Shown here in pieces: positions 1-11,672 of a stretch of DNA of 64,000 bases; the first letter of the stretch is position 1, and every line of letters starts with the position of its first letter. Source of the stretch: Rutidosis leptorrhynchoides (lineage: Eukaryota > Streptophyta > Magnoliopsida > Asterales > Asteraceae). Made by a program: the position numbers and the translations under genes. The notes beneath the pieces are model-generated. The model searched no databases. It was not told the DNA's origin and was given only the letters and a program-made list of their open reading frames with translations. The stretch is from NCBI RefSeq assembly GCF_046630445.1, contig NC_092341.1:9113501-9177500 (forward strand), read 5' to 3'.

Positions 1-126
1 ATGGTCCCACTTGTACGCTTTTATCCTGTAAAAATTCAAATATCGAACGATCATTTTCCAATAAAGAAAAATGGCGATTTAAGAAAGTTAACAAAATCTA
101 AGCACATGTAAAGGATTTCTTACCAT
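1..126 (-). CDS. Jacalin-related lectin copy A, 5' end only
   Basis: This is the start of a mannose/glucose-binding jacalin-type lectin gene whose rest lies beyond the window. The first coding exon contributes only the ATG (124-126), followed at once by a GT donor; the second exon begins at 25 and reads D-K-S-V-Q-V-G-P to the window edge. The exon layout and sequence match copies B and C downstream, where the same bases lead into the jacalin motif GPWGGNGGNQWDDG. Jacalin lectins are small beta-prism sugar binders, usually linked to defence or stress. Assignment rests on near-identity to copy C. The upstream region is also homologous to those of copies B and C, so this is one unit of a tandem duplication. 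Confidence 0.75.
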
Positions 127-225
127 TGTTAAATAGTCCAAAGAATTAGTACGAACAAATATGTTACTACGTGTAGCTTTGTAAGTAATGCGGTATACTT
201 GATTGATATTTTTGCACAGAAATTG

Positions 226-238
226 CTGTAAATATAAG
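226..238 (-). promoter_or_regulatory. TATA-like box of lectin copy A
   Basis: On the minus strand the sequence reads CTTATATTTAC about 100 bp upstream of the copy A ATG. The same position in copies B and C carries a TATA-like stretch, so the conserved position supports a core promoter. Inferred from alignment only. Confidence 0.45.
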
Positions 239-596
239 GAAGCAAACAAGGTACTGTTGTGCCAAGCATCTGATTCACGTACATAAAACATGCAGTCTTT
301 TTAATATCTTCTATTAATAATAATAATAATCAAGTGTTAGTTGCATTAAACATGTGCTGATTCAGATTCCCTTCTCTTTAAACTGCAGGTGTTTGTTACA
401 TTGAATATGAACCTTTTAGAACATTGAATCCTTAAATCTTGCTTTTCTTTGCAATTTGCATACATACCCTGACAACATGATAAAAGTAATGTATTATACT
501 ATTTCAATTAGAAAACGTGATTTCTTCATTATTATATCTACATCTATATTTCTATCATCATTTGACCCGTTTTACCCATTTCTCAATAATGATATA

Positions 597-792
597 CTCC
601 CTCCGTCCCATTACAAGTGTCCACATTTCCATTTTGGGATGTCCCATTTCAAGTGTCCACTTTGTGTTTCAACCAATGAGAAGAGGTTATTCTGGAGAGA
701 GAAGATTTCTGATTGGTTGAGAATGGAGTTAGTGGGATTTCCTAAAACTGTGTGCAAAAAGTAAGTGGACACTTGTAGTGGGACGGAGGTAG
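597..792. mobile_element. Stowaway-type MITE (Tc1/mariner)
   Basis: A 196-bp element with inverted ends: CTCCCTCCGTCCCATTACAA on the left and the complement (TTGTAGTGGGACGGAGGTAG) on the right. It is flanked by TA on both sides (595-596 and 793-794), the target duplication of Stowaway elements. It has no coding capacity. It is absent at the equivalent place upstream of lectin copies B and C, so it either inserted after the duplication or was lost there. Confidence 0.85.
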
Positions 793-1581
793 TACTTGCT
801 AATTCATCAGGTAAAGGTATTTTGTTGCTACTTATGAGTCAACTTTTATAACTTGTGTTGCTTCAAATAACACTATTGAAGGAGCTTTTATGTAAGGAAA
901 TCAGTACCTATAAAAATTCCATATACCTTATATCGATTATTGCAATGGACATTTTAATATCGCCTATGATATACACATTTTAACAAAAAAAAAAAAAAAA
1001 AAAAAAAAATCAAGTTATACTTGCTATTCGGGCCTAACATCCACATCCACTATGCCCCTGCCATGAGGTCTCCAAAAGTGATTTTTTTTTTAATTCGCAT
1101 ATGGCTTAGGTTTATTATTTTCGGTTTTCAATTGGATATGTGAATACAACTCAAATATGTTCTCTTACTATGGGTCCTAATAACATGACCTGTACTCTTT
1201 ACACACCCAAAACAATTTCTTGTGCATCATAAACATTTACTTGTGAAAGTAACATACTAAAATAGAAATAAAAACATGTGTGCAAATTAAAAATGAATAT
1301 GATTATATGTAATTCTTAACGCCATTATTTTTATTGAGAAATCAAACTACTTAAGTTGTCCAAATTGACATATTATATTCTAGATTGCATATTCGCTATT
1401 GTCGCTACAAGCAATACACAGATGGAATTTTGACCACATTTCTAGATTCTTTTGCTTAGCATCCATGTTTCTTAAAATTATTACAATATAGGCTAGACAT
1501 CAAACAAACTCAAGAAAATACTTCTTAAAACTTAATCACTATCACTATTACTCGTATTAACTAACATTTCTAAGGATGTGA

Positions 1582-3866
1582 TGTAACATCCCGCCTTTTT
1601 CCGTTTACTTTTCCGTTTAACTATTTAAGTTCCGTTATATGTTTATAACACATCCCGTTAATATGCGTTGAATTATCTCGTTTAGGTAATTCCCGCACCC
1701 GGTTTAAAGTTAAGGGACCAAACTTGCCAAGGGTTGAAACTTTTGACTAGGTCAAAGAGTCAACCCTCATCCTCATCCATTCAATCTCATCTCTTTCACT
1801 CTTACTACTTCAACTTTTCTCTCAACTTCCATACAAAGATTCATCATCCAAAATCGAGTTAGCGGTCATCTTGCCAAACAAATTACATATTTGAACTCCT
1901 CGTGATCTCCTCTTCGATTCCATACCGACCTCATCAAATTTGGGTAACTTTCTAAAACCACTAATTTTATGTGTTCTTGAGATTTTTGAGTTAAAAGGTT
2001 GTTAATTAGTGTCTATGGCTCAAGTCTAGTATAATTATGTGATTTGTATGCTTGTTCTTGCTATCTTGGTGTAACTAGTTCATATTGAAAGAATGCTTGC
2101 TTAATCTTGAGTTTTAGGTGTTCATATGTTGTTGAATGATGAAAGTTCATGTTTTAATTGTGTTTCTAACATCACTAGCTTCAAATTGGTATGTAGGTTG
2201 ACATGGATTAGTTTCATATGCAAGATTGTTGAATTTGTGATTTGGGGTTAGGGTTTGATAGAAGTAAATTGAATTTTTGATGCATTAAATGCTTGTTAAT
2301 GTTACTTGTAAGTGTTAGGTTGTGTTGTATGCTTAATTACCTTCGAAACGGCATATCGTTCATGTAATTTGGTTGCCAAATCATTAAATTGCAATTTTGA
2401 CTTGTATGCATTGATTATGGAACATTAATTGCGGTTTTCGGTTGTTTTAAGTGCAAGTTTGATTGATGATATGTGTTTAGTTGCATTCCTCGTCAAAATA
2501 CCTTTCCAACGATGTATGATAGGCGTTATAAGTGTTTACGGGTCAAGTTTTGCGTTAAAATTGATTTTGGCTCGTGCATAGTTTTGCAAAACAGAAAAAT
2601 AGCTGAACTACAGGTCGCGCGGCGCGCACCATACCCCGCGCGGCGCGCCAACTGGCCTGGACAGATTCTGACCTCCATGTCCCTTTTAACGTGAAATGTT
2701 TGACTAGCTACCGACCTCCGATTCACATGAAACTTGTTTTAATATACTTGTATATGAATAATTAGCATGGAAAATTTGTCCGGGACCCGACCCGAACATG
2801 TTGACTTTTTCGTTGACTTTGACCCGACCAAGTTTGACTTTTTGTCAAACTTAACCAATTAATTATGCAATCTTCCTAACATGCTTTTATACTTGTATCT
2901 TGCATGAAACTTGACAATTTGCTTCACATGCTATATTAATCGAGTCGTATTGAGCCATAGGACTAATTGAACATCTTTGACCCTTCGTGACTATCGTTAT
3001 TGATACAACCTATTTGTTTAGGTCAAGACTAGCATTGTTCTTTGCACACGTTACTTGTCGAAGTACTTTTTGGTTCGTGCATACAAGGTGAGATCATAGT
3101 CCCACTTTTACTCTTTTAAACTTACTTTTGGGATGAGAAAACATAAACGATTCTTTTGAACTAAGTGAACACAAGAACGGGAAAACAAACATTCTACATA
3201 CGAGTTTAGAACGAAAATCCTCAATCCGATTATCATTAGTTACATCAGATGGTGTAAGCGAGAACTTATGTTATATGGCCATATGGGTTTGACAAACCCT
3301 CATTCAAACGGTTCGCTACCGTTTACGAATGAAATATATTTTCGGGAACAGTGTTGTTCTAGCACTAATTGATGGGGTATTCAACGGACGGAACGTTAAG
3401 CTTTGATAATTGGGTGCTCGTGAATATTAACTTTTAGAATGTACTATGGCTTTATCGATGTTGCAAATCTTGTGGTTTAACTTACTATTACTCATTTACT
3501 TATTTAAACCTATGATTTCACCAACGTTTTCGTTGACAGATTCTCTATGTTTTTCTCAGGTCCTTGAACTTAGGTGATACATGCTTCCGCTCATACTATT
3601 TGATACTTGCATTGGATGTCGAGTATACTTGCATACGTGGAGCGTCTTTTTGACTACTTTTAATCGTGTCGCACGTGTTTCATACAAACTTTAAACATTG
3701 TTATGTACTTGTTATGGGAACTACTTTTGTAAACTTTGAAACACCCTTAGTTATGAAATGAATGCGACATACTTTTCGGTCAAACTTTGTTATAAAGACT
3801 TACGACCATGTAATGGGACCATACGTAGATGACGCCGTCATTTGACGATTTGTCGGGGTCGCTACA
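1582..3866 (+). repeat. Element 1, 5' LTR
   Basis: Direct repeat of 2,285 bp, TG...CA ended, matching 8802-11086 apart from about two positions. It carries the element's promoter by family rule. A CpG-rich patch at 2613-2651 holds two copies of CGCGCGGCGCGC. A short ORF inside (2473-2694) occurs identically in both LTRs and is not considered a gene. Confidence 0.95.
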
Positions 3867-3868
3867 AG

Positions 3869-3880
3869 TGGTATCAGAGC
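3869..3880 (+). other. Element 1 primer-binding site
   Basis: TGGTATCAGAGC lies two bases after the 5' LTR end. It is complementary to the 3' end of initiator methionine tRNA, the usual primer of plant chromoviruses. Confidence 0.9.
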
Positions 3881-4290
3881 TTTGGTTGTAGGGATTTAGA
3901 GTTCATTGGTGTCAACCCCGAGTCTTAGGGTACATTGGTGAGTCTAGACTACAACCGGCATATAGACTTGACGTAGGAATTACTTGACTATTTGTGCATT
4001 TATACTCGAACTCTCTTACTCATATCTACTCTTATTCTATCTAAATCTTGCGTTGTATAATTTAATTGACACGCCACCTTGACTATATGATGTAATGTCG
4101 AATGCACATATGAATTAGGGTAATATAATTCCCGGAAATTATATTACGGTGACTCATATGAACATACCGACATTATGCCATAAAGAATCTAAGGCGAGTC
4201 AAGGATAATTTTCTCTTTATCTTTATTCCATATCGCGGTTAGTATTATTTAGAATACTAACCAACGGTATTCTTTTGTTTTGAAGGAACA

Positions 4291-7200
4291 ATGGCTCCTC
4301 GTCGTGTACGCCGCAACGAAACTCCCGAACAAGCTCTCGAACGAATGATAGCTACCGCCGTAGATGCGGCCATGGCCGGTCACTCTTCCAACAACAATAA
4401 CAATAACAACAACCACAACAACAACAACAACAATGGGGCCGGTAACTCAAACGAGGGATGCTCCTACAAAGCTTTCATGGGGTGCAAACCTCACACTTAT
4501 GATGGAACCGGTGGACCGGTTGTGCTTACTCGTTGGTTTGAACAAACCGAGGCCGTCTTTAGCATAAGCGGTTGTCGTGATCAAGACAAGGTCAAATACT
4601 CCACCCACACGTTCTCCGGTGTTGCTCTCACTTGGTGGAACACCTATGTTCAATCGGTGGGTACCGATGAAGCTCATGCCCTCTCTTGGGCCGATTTGAA
4701 GGAAAAGATGATTGTCGAATACTTTCCGCGCGAAGAAACCCGAAAGCTCGAGGAAGAACTAAGAGCTTTGAAAGCGGTCGGAAACGATCTTAAGGCTTAT
4801 AATCAACGCTTCGCCGAACTATCCTTAATGTGTCCTAATCTTGTTAACCCCGAATCTCAAAGGATTGAGCTCTACATGCTCGGTCTTCCAAAAAGCATCA
4901 AACAAGGGGTGATGTCATCCAAACCCACTACTCATCAAGCCGCTATGAACATGGCCCGTCAATTAATCGAAACGGTTGACGAAATCGTAGTGCCGGCTCC
5001 TAAGGCCGAGGACAAGTCGGGTGGCAACAAAAGGAAATGGGAAGCCACTCCATCAACCAACTACAACAACAACACCTTCACCAAAAAGCCTTTCAACAAC
5101 GACGGCAAGAAGGGTTATGTCGGAAACTTACCTTGGTGCAACAAGTGCCACAAACATCATTACGGCGAATGTAACAAGCTAATTTGTCACCGTTGCCAAG
5201 GAGTTGGTCATAGGGCCAACAATTGCACAAGCACCGCCCCCGTTGCTCGAAAGGGGCCCAATCCTCCAAAAACGGTCACTTGTTACGAATGTGGCCAAAC
5301 GGGCCATTATAAGAACGAATGCCCGAAAAAGAAAACCAACCCCAACAACCGAGGCCGAGCCTTTAACATCAACACCGAGGAAGCCCGAGATGACAATGAA
5401 CTAGTCACGGGTACGTTTCTTCTCAACAACACTTATGTTACTTGCTTATTCGATTCGGGTGCCGATAAATGTTTTGTGTCTAAGACTTTGGCTCCTACTC
5501 TTTGCACTCCACCACACCCCTTAGATACTACTTATTCTATCGAAGTGGCCGACGGAAAACTCTTAAGTGCCGACACATATTACCGGGGGTGTACTTTGAA
5601 CATTTTGGGTAAGGAATTTGAAATTGACTTGATACCCATGGAATTAGGGAGTTTTGATGTAATAATCGGTATGAATTGGATGGTCAAAAATAAATCTCAC
5701 ATTCTTTGCGATCTTCACGCAATTCGAATTCCTATCGAGAATGGTGAACCATTGATTGTCTATGGCGACAAAAATTGCACCGGACTCAATCTCGTTTCGT
5801 GCCTTAAAGTCCGAAAGCTACTTCGCAAGGGTTGTTTCGCGATTCTTGCTCACGTTAAGAAAGTCGAGGCCGACGAAAAGCGTATCGAAGATGTGCCAAT
5901 TGTTAGTGACTTTTCCGATGTATTTCCCGACGAATTACCGGGTCTTCCACCTCATCGACCGGTTGAATTTCAAATCGATCTTATTCCAGGAGCCGCACCC
6001 GTAGCGCGTGCACCGTATAGACTCGCTCCATCCGAATTACAAGAATTACAAAGTCAAATCCAAGAGTTACTTGACCGTGGTTTCATTCAACCTAGCCATT
6101 CACCATGGGGCGCTCCGATTTTATTCGTCAAGAAGAAAGACGGATCCCTACGAATGTGCATTGATTATCGTGAACTAAACAAATTGACGGTTAAGAACCG
6201 ATATCCTCTTCCTCGCATCGATGACCTCTTTTATCAACTACAAGGTTCTCGTGTATATTCAAAAATCGATCTCCGTTCGGGTTATCATCAACTAAGGGTT
6301 AAGGGGGGAGATATCTCCAAAACCGCTTTCCGGACTCGTTATGGTAGTTATGAGTTCCTTGTCATGCCTTTCGGTCTCACTAACGCACCGGCGGTGTTCA
6401 TGGATCTCATGAACCGCGTGTGCAAACCTTACCTCGACGAATTCGTTATCGTGTTCATCGATGATATTTTGATCTATTCTAAAAACGAAGAGGAACACAA
6501 AGAACATCTCCGACTCGTGCTTGAACTCTTGAGAAAAGAACAACTCTATGCCAAGTTCTCCAAGTGTGAATTTTGGTTGAAGGAAGTTCAATTCCTCGGT
6601 CATGTTGTAAGTGATCAAGGCATTAAAGTCGATCCCGCGAAAATCGAAGCCATTAGTAAATGGGAGACTCCTACTACTCCTACTCAAATTCGTCAATTCT
6701 TGGGTCTCGCCGGTTACTATCGTAAATTCATCAAGGATTTCTCCTTAATCGCTCGCCCTCTAACCGCGTTAACTCACAAGGAACGAAAATTCATTTGGAC
6801 ATCCGAACAAGAAACCGCTTTTCAAATCTTGAAAACTAAGCTAACCACCGCTCCTATCTTGTCACTTCCCGAAGGCAATGATGATTTTGTTGTATATTGT
6901 GATGCCTCGAAAAACGGTTATGGATGCGTATTAATGCAACGAAAGAAAGTCATTGCTTATGCCTCTCGACAACTCAAAGTCCATGAACGAAACTACACGA
7001 CACATGATCTTGAACTCGGTGCCGTCATCTTTGCACTTAAGTTATGGAGACATCATCTTCTTGGTACCAAAAGTACCATCTTTACCGATCACAAAAGTCT
7101 CCAACATATCTTCGATCAAAAGCAACTAAACATGAGACAACGAAGGTGGATTGAGACCTTGAACGATTATAATTGCGAGCTTCGTTATCACCCCGGAAAG

Positions 7201-8766
7201 GCAAATGTAGTGGCCGATGCCTTAAGTCGAAAGGAAAGAGCGGTGCCTCTTCGTGTCCGAGCTTTAAACATCACCATTCACTCCAACCTTAATAGCCAAA
7301 TTCGTGTAGCCCAAGAGGAGGCTCTTAAAGACAACAACATCGCACGCGAACTTTTAAACATTCTCGTCTCCCGATTCGAAGTTAAGGAGACCGGACTTCG
7401 ATATTACGCCGGAAGAATTTGGGTGCCTAGATATGGCGACTTACGAAACCTCATCCTAGACGAAGCCCACAAATCGCGATACTCGATTCATCCCGGCGCC
7501 AATAAGATGTACCACGACCTTAAAGAACGATATTGGTGGCCGAACATCAAAAAGGAAGTCGCTACTTACGTTGCCAAATGTTTGACTTGCGCTAAAGTCA
7601 AAGCCGAACACCAAAGACCGTCCGGGTTACTTCAACAACCCGAGATCCCGCAATGGAAGTGGGAAAGGATCACGATGGATTTTATCACCAAACTACCAAA
7701 AATGTCAGGCGATTATGATACTATTTGGGTCATTGTCGATCGCCTCACCAAATCCGCGCACTTTCTCGCCATGAAAGAGACCGACAAAATGGAGAAACTT
7801 GCACGACTATACATTAAGGAGATTGTAGCCCGACACGGTGTACCTTTATCGATTATCTCCGACCGAGATGGTCGTTTCGTTTCTAGATTTTGGCGTACGT
7901 TACAAGAAGCGCTGGGAACGCGTTTGGACATGAGCACCGCATATCATCCCCAAACCGATGGGCAAAGTGAATGTACAATACAAACCTTAGAGGATATGTT
8001 ACGAGCCTGCGTTGTTGATTTTGGAAAAGCTTGGGACAATCACTTACCTCTCGCCGAATTCTCTTACAATAATAGTTATCACGCGAGTATTAAGGCCGCA
8101 CCTTTTGAAGCGTTATATGGTCGAAAATGTCGCTCTCCTCTTTGTTGGGCCGAAGTGGGTGACGTGCAAATTTCCGGGCCCGATCTCATTCACGAAACCA
8201 CCGAGAAGATTCTTCAAATCCGAGATAGGCTTCGGACGGCCCGGAGTCGTCAAAAATGCTATACCGACAAAAGACGCAAAGACCTCGAATTTCAAGTCGG
8301 TGACCGCGTCATGTTAAAAGTCGCACCTTGGAAAGGTGTCATCCGTTTTGGGAAACGTGGGAAACTAAATCCGCGGTACGTTGGTCCTTTCGAAATCTTA
8401 GAACGTGTTGGAACCGTTGCGTATCGTTTGGATCTTCCGCCTCAACTAAGCTCCGTCCATCCTACTTTTCATGTATCTAACTTGAAGAAATGTCTTGCCG
8501 AGCCCGATATCGTCGTTCCTCTCGAGGAACTTACTATTAATGACAAACTCCATTTTGTGGAGGAACCGGTTGAAATTGTGGACTACGTCGAGAAGGAATT
8601 AAAACAAAGCTGGATCCCGATTGTTAAGGTTCGTTGGAACGCCAAAAGAGGACCCGAGTTTACTTGGGAAAGAGAAGATCAAATGCGAAAGAAACACCCT
8701 CATCTATTCCCGGTTCCGGAAACGTCAGATTCCGAGGAAGAAACAACGACTACTACGCCTACCTAA
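4291..8766 (+). CDS. Element 1 Gag-Pol polyprotein (1,491 aa)
   Basis: Single uninterrupted retrotransposon polyprotein. In order: an Asn-rich tract (about residues 34-49); Gag domain (about 60-225); Cys/His clusters (about 283-345), two of them CX2CX4HX4C knuckles at about 299 and 331; aspartic protease with DSGA near 388; reverse transcriptase (about 575-750) with the FIDD active-site box near 722; RNase H (acidic residue in YCDASK near 871); integrase with an HHCC zinc region (about 1060-1100) and catalytic acidic residues near 1130, 1191 and 1227; then the GPF module and a chromodomain-like tail (about 1423-1478). Gag and Pol are fused in one frame, normal for this clade. The start ATG is the first in frame after a roughly 420-bp leader. 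All key motifs are visible. Confidence 0.95.
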   Translation: MAPRRVRRNETPEQALERMIATAVDAAMAGHSSNNNNNNNNHNNNNNNGAGNSNEGCSYKAFMGCKPHTYDGTGGPVVLTRWFEQTEAVFSISGCRDQDKVKYSTHTFSGVALTWWNTYVQSVGTDEAHALSWADLKEKMIVEYFPREETRKLEEELRALKAVGNDLKAYNQRFAELSLMCPNLVNPESQRIELYMLGLPKSIKQGVMSSKPTTHQAAMNMARQLIETVDEIVVPAPKAEDKSGGNKRKWEATPSTNYNNNTFTKKPFNNDGKKGYVGNLPWCNKCHKHHYGECNKLICHRCQGVGHRANNCTSTAPVARKGPNPPKTVTCYECGQTGHYKNECPKKKTNPNNRGRAFNINTEEARDDNELVTGTFLLNNTYVTCLFDSGADKCFVSKTLAPTLCTPPHPLDTTYSIEVADGKLLSADTYYRGCTLNILGKEFEIDLIPMELGSFDVIIGMNWMVKNKSHILCDLHAIRIPIENGEPLIVYGDKNCTGLNLVSCLKVRKLLRKGCFAILAHVKKVEADEKRIEDVPIVSDFSDVFPDELPGLPPHRPVEFQIDLIPGAAPVARAPYRLAPSELQELQSQIQELLDRGFIQPSHSPWGAPILFVKKKDGSLRMCIDYRELNKLTVKNRYPLPRIDDLFYQLQGSRVYSKIDLRSGYHQLRVKGGDISKTAFRTRYGSYEFLVMPFGLTNAPAVFMDLMNRVCKPYLDEFVIVFIDDILIYSKNEEEHKEHLRLVLELLRKEQLYAKFSKCEFWLKEVQFLGHVVSDQGIKVDPAKIEAISKWETPTTPTQIRQFLGLAGYYRKFIKDFSLIARPLTALTHKERKFIWTSEQETAFQILKTKLTTAPILSLPEGNDDFVVYCDASKNGYGCVLMQRKKVIAYASRQLKVHERNYTTHDLELGAVIFALKLWRHHLLGTKSTIFTDHKSLQHIFDQKQLNMRQRRWIETLNDYNCELRYHPGKANVVADALSRKERAVPLRVRALNITIHSNLNSQIRVAQEEALKDNNIARELLNILVSRFEVKETGLRYYAGRIWVPRYGDLRNLILDEAHKSRYSIHPGANKMYHDLKERYWWPNIKKEVATYVAKCLTCAKVKAEHQRPSGLLQQPEIPQWKWERITMDFITKLPKMSGDYDTIWVIVDRLTKSAHFLAMKETDKMEKLARLYIKEIVARHGVPLSIISDRDGRFVSRFWRTLQEALGTRLDMSTAYHPQTDGQSECTIQTLEDMLRACVVDFGKAWDNHLPLAEFSYNNSYHASIKAAPFEALYGRKCRSPLCWAEVGDVQISGPDLIHETTEKILQIRDRLRTARSRQKCYTDKRRKDLEFQVGDRVMLKVAPWKGVIRFGKRGKLNPRYVGPFEILERVGTVAYRLDLPPQLSSVHPTFHVSNLKKCLAEPDIVVPLEELTINDKLHFVEEPVEIVDYVEKELKQSWIPIVKVRWNAKRGPEFTWEREDQMRKKHPHLFPVPETSDSEEETTTTTPT

Positions 8767-8801
8767 ATTTCGGGACGAAATTTCTTTTAAGGTGTAGGTA
8801 A

Positions 8802-11086
8802 TGTAACATCCCGCCTTTTTCCGTTTACTTTTCCGTTTAACTATTTAAGTTCCGTTATATGTTTATAACACATCCCGTTAATATGCGTTGAATTATCTCG
8901 TTTAGGTAATTCCCACACCCGGTTTAAAGTTAAGGGACCAAACTTGCCAAGGGTTGAAACTTTTGACTAGGTCAAAGAGTCAACCCTCATCCTCATCCAT
9001 TCAATCTCATCTCTTTCACTCTTACTACTTCAACTTTTCTCTCAACTTCCATACAAAGATTCATCATCCAAAATCGAGTTAGCGGTCATCTTGCCAAACA
9101 AATTACATATTTGAACTCCTCGTGATCTCCTCTTCGATTCCATACCGACCTCATCAAATTTGGGTAACTTTCTAAAACCACTAATTTTATGTGTTCTTGA
9201 GATTTTTGAGTTAAAAGGTTGTTAATTAGTGTCTATGGCTCAAGTCTAGTATAATTATGTGATTTGTATGCTTGTTCTTGCTATCTTGGTGTAACTAGTT
9301 CATATTGAAAGAATGCTTGCTTAATCTTGAGTTTTAGGTGTTCATATGTTGTTGAATGATGAAAGTTCATGTTTTAATTGTGTTCCTAACATCACTAGCT
9401 TCAAATTGGTATGTAGGTTGACATGGATTAGTTTCATATGCAAGATTGTTGAATTTGTGATTTGGGGTTAGGGTTTGATAGAAGTAAATTGAATTTTTGA
9501 TGCATTAAATGCTTGTTAATGTTACTTGTAAGTGTTAGGTTGTGTTGTATGCTTAATTACCTTCGAAACGGCATATCGTTCATGTAATTTGGTTGCCAAA
9601 TCATTAAATTGCAATTTTGACTTGTATGCATTGATTATGGAACATTAATTGCGGTTTTCGGTTGTTTTAAGTGCAAGTTTGATTGATGATATGTGTTTAG
9701 TTGCATTCCTCGTCAAAATACCTTTCCAACGATGTATGATAGGCGTTATAAGTGTTTACGGGTCAAGTTTTGCGTTAAAATTGATTTTGGCTCGTGCATA
9801 GTTTTGCAAAACAGAAAAATAGCTGAACTACAGGTCGCGCGGCGCGCACCATACCCCGCGCGGCGCGCCAACTGGCCTGGACAGATTCTGACCTCCATGT
9901 CCCTTTTAACGTGAAATGTTTGACTAGCTACCGACCTCCGATTCACATGAAACTTGTTTTAATATACTTGTATATGAATAATTAGCATGGAAAATTTGTC
10001 CGGGACCCGACCCGAACATGTTGACTTTTTCGTTGACTTTGACCCGACCAAGTTTGACTTTTTGTCAAACTTAACCAATTAATTATGCAATCTTCCTAAC
10101 ATGCTTTTATACTTGTATCTTGCATGAAACTTGACAATTTGCTTCACATGCTATATTAATCGAGTCGTATTGAGCCATAGGACTAATTGAACATCTTTGA
10201 CCCTTCGTGACTATCGTTATTGATACAACCTATTTGTTTAGGTCAAGACTAGCATTGTTCTTTGCACACGTTACTTGTCGAAGTACTTTTTGGTTCGTGC
10301 ATACAAGGTGAGATCATAGTCCCACTTTTACTCTTTTAAACTTACTTTTGGGATGAGAAAACATAAACGATTCTTTTGAACTAAGTGAACACAAGAACGG
10401 GAAAACAAACATTCTACATACGAGTTTAGAACGAAAATCCTCAATCCGATTATCATTAGTTACATCAGATGGTGTAAGCGAGAACTTATGTTATATGGCC
10501 ATATGGGTTTGACAAACCCTCATTCAAACGGTTCGCTACCGTTTACGAATGAAATATATTTTCGGGAACAGTGTTGTTCTAGCACTAATTGATGGGGTAT
10601 TCAACGGACGGAACGTTAAGCTTTGATAATTGGGTGCTCGTGAATATTAACTTTTAGAATGTACTATGGCTTTATCGATGTTGCAAATCTTGTGGTTTAA
10701 CTTACTATTACTCATTTACTTATTTAAACCTATGATTTCACCAACGTTTTCGTTGACAGATTCTCTATGTTTTTCTCAGGTCCTTGAACTTAGGTGATAC
10801 ATGCTTCCGCTCATACTATTTGATACTTGCATTGGATGTCGAGTATACTTGCATACGTGGAGCGTCTTTTTGACTACTTTTAATCGTGTCGCACGTGTTT
10901 CATACAAACTTTAAACATTGTTATGTACTTGTTATGGGAACTACTTTTGTAAACTTTGAAACACCCTTAGTTATGAAATGAATGCGACATACTTTTCGGT
11001 CAAACTTTGTTATAAAGACTTACGACCATGTAATGGGACCATACGTAGATGACGCCGTCATTTGACGATTTGTCGGGGTCGCTACA
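8802..11086 (+). repeat. Element 1, 3' LTR
   Basis: Same length as the 5' LTR (2,285 bp) and almost identical to it. The element interior ends just upstream with the conserved stretch TTTCGGGACGAAATTTC (about 8768-8784) seen before the 3' LTR of many plant chromoviruses. Confidence 0.95.
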
Positions 11087-11258
11087 TGTGAGTACTTCTT
11101 CAAGAAGTAATGTACAGAGCATTTAAGTTTTCTTCTTTGGCATTATCTGATCATTTACAAAAAACAAATAATACAGCCAAAGTATGCAGTGAGGTGAAAA
11201 CATTTTGAGTGTAATGTGCGAACTTTGAAGACAGATTCATTAAGATATGACACGTTAA

Positions 11259-11420
11259 TGTTAGGATCGCATAGCCCAAACACAATGTCCTGAAATACAA
11301 ACCCAAGAGTCCATCCCTATTCTAAAACCAATTGATGATAAAATGACTTCCCTTTAGACTTACATACATACATTTGTTTTGTCCCATGACCGACGTGGGA
11401 CTTTGGTTTGCACCCTTACA
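11259..11420 (-). mobile_element. Solo LTR of the TRIM family seen at 11898
   Basis: A 162-bp stretch, TG...CA ended, clearly homologous to the 158-bp LTRs of the TRIM in lectin copy B: both share GATCGCATAGCCCAAACACA near one end and GGTTTGCACCC near the other. No internal region or partner LTR is present. No clean target duplication is visible, so this is an older solo LTR or remnant. Confidence 0.7.
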
Positions 11421-11672
11421 TTTTATATTAGAGGTCGAAGTTTGAATTAGTTTTCATGGATTGAATGTTTTGTAATAAGTTTCATGTTTAACGTATCATA
11501 TGGTATATATAGTAAAAATATTCCGTAAGGAACGGGTCAAATGGGTCAAATAAGTCAAAAGTTGATCAAAGCATATTTTATTACGTAATATGTAAACTTG
11601 TACAACATGAGATAAGCAAGACATCACTCAGACTCAACAAAATGAACACAAACATACAAAGTCAGGAGATAC

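Larger units (their letters stand above)
127..1581. other. Upstream region of lectin copy A (no gene)
   Basis: No convincing coding sequence. Long stretches match the upstream regions of copies B (about 13.68-15.06 kb) and C (about 16.45-17.15 kb), for example the blocks around 355-470 and 1030-1440, so this is duplicated promoter and intergenic sequence. It contains a Stowaway MITE (597-792), a poly-A run at 985-1009, and is cut by retroelement 1 at 1582. Small ORFs at 456-764 fall largely in the MITE and look fortuitous. Confidence 0.6.
1582..11086 (+). mobile_element. Element 1: whole-looking Ty3/gypsy chromovirus (Tekay/Del type)
   Basis: A 9,505-bp LTR retrotransposon on the plus strand. 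Both LTRs are 2,285 bp, start TGTAACATCCCG and end GTCGCTACA, and differ by about two bases. The flanking 5-bp duplications TGTGA (1577-1581 and 11087-11091) match perfectly. A primer-binding site TGGTATCAGAGC (initiator-Met tRNA type) follows the 5' LTR at 3869. One uninterrupted 1,491-codon gag-pol frame fills the interior (4291-8766). Near-identical LTRs imply insertion only tens of thousands of years ago at usual plant rates. Order (gag, protease, RT, RNase H, integrase, chromodomain-like tail), long LTRs and PBS fit the Tekay/Del clade. It looks whole. Confidence 0.96.

Noticed and set aside
2473-2694. 73-codon ORF in element 1's 5' LTR, repeated at 9693-9914
   Set aside because: It is identical only because the LTRs are identical. 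It spans the CpG-rich patch and shows no domain; an LTR ORF this short is expected by chance.
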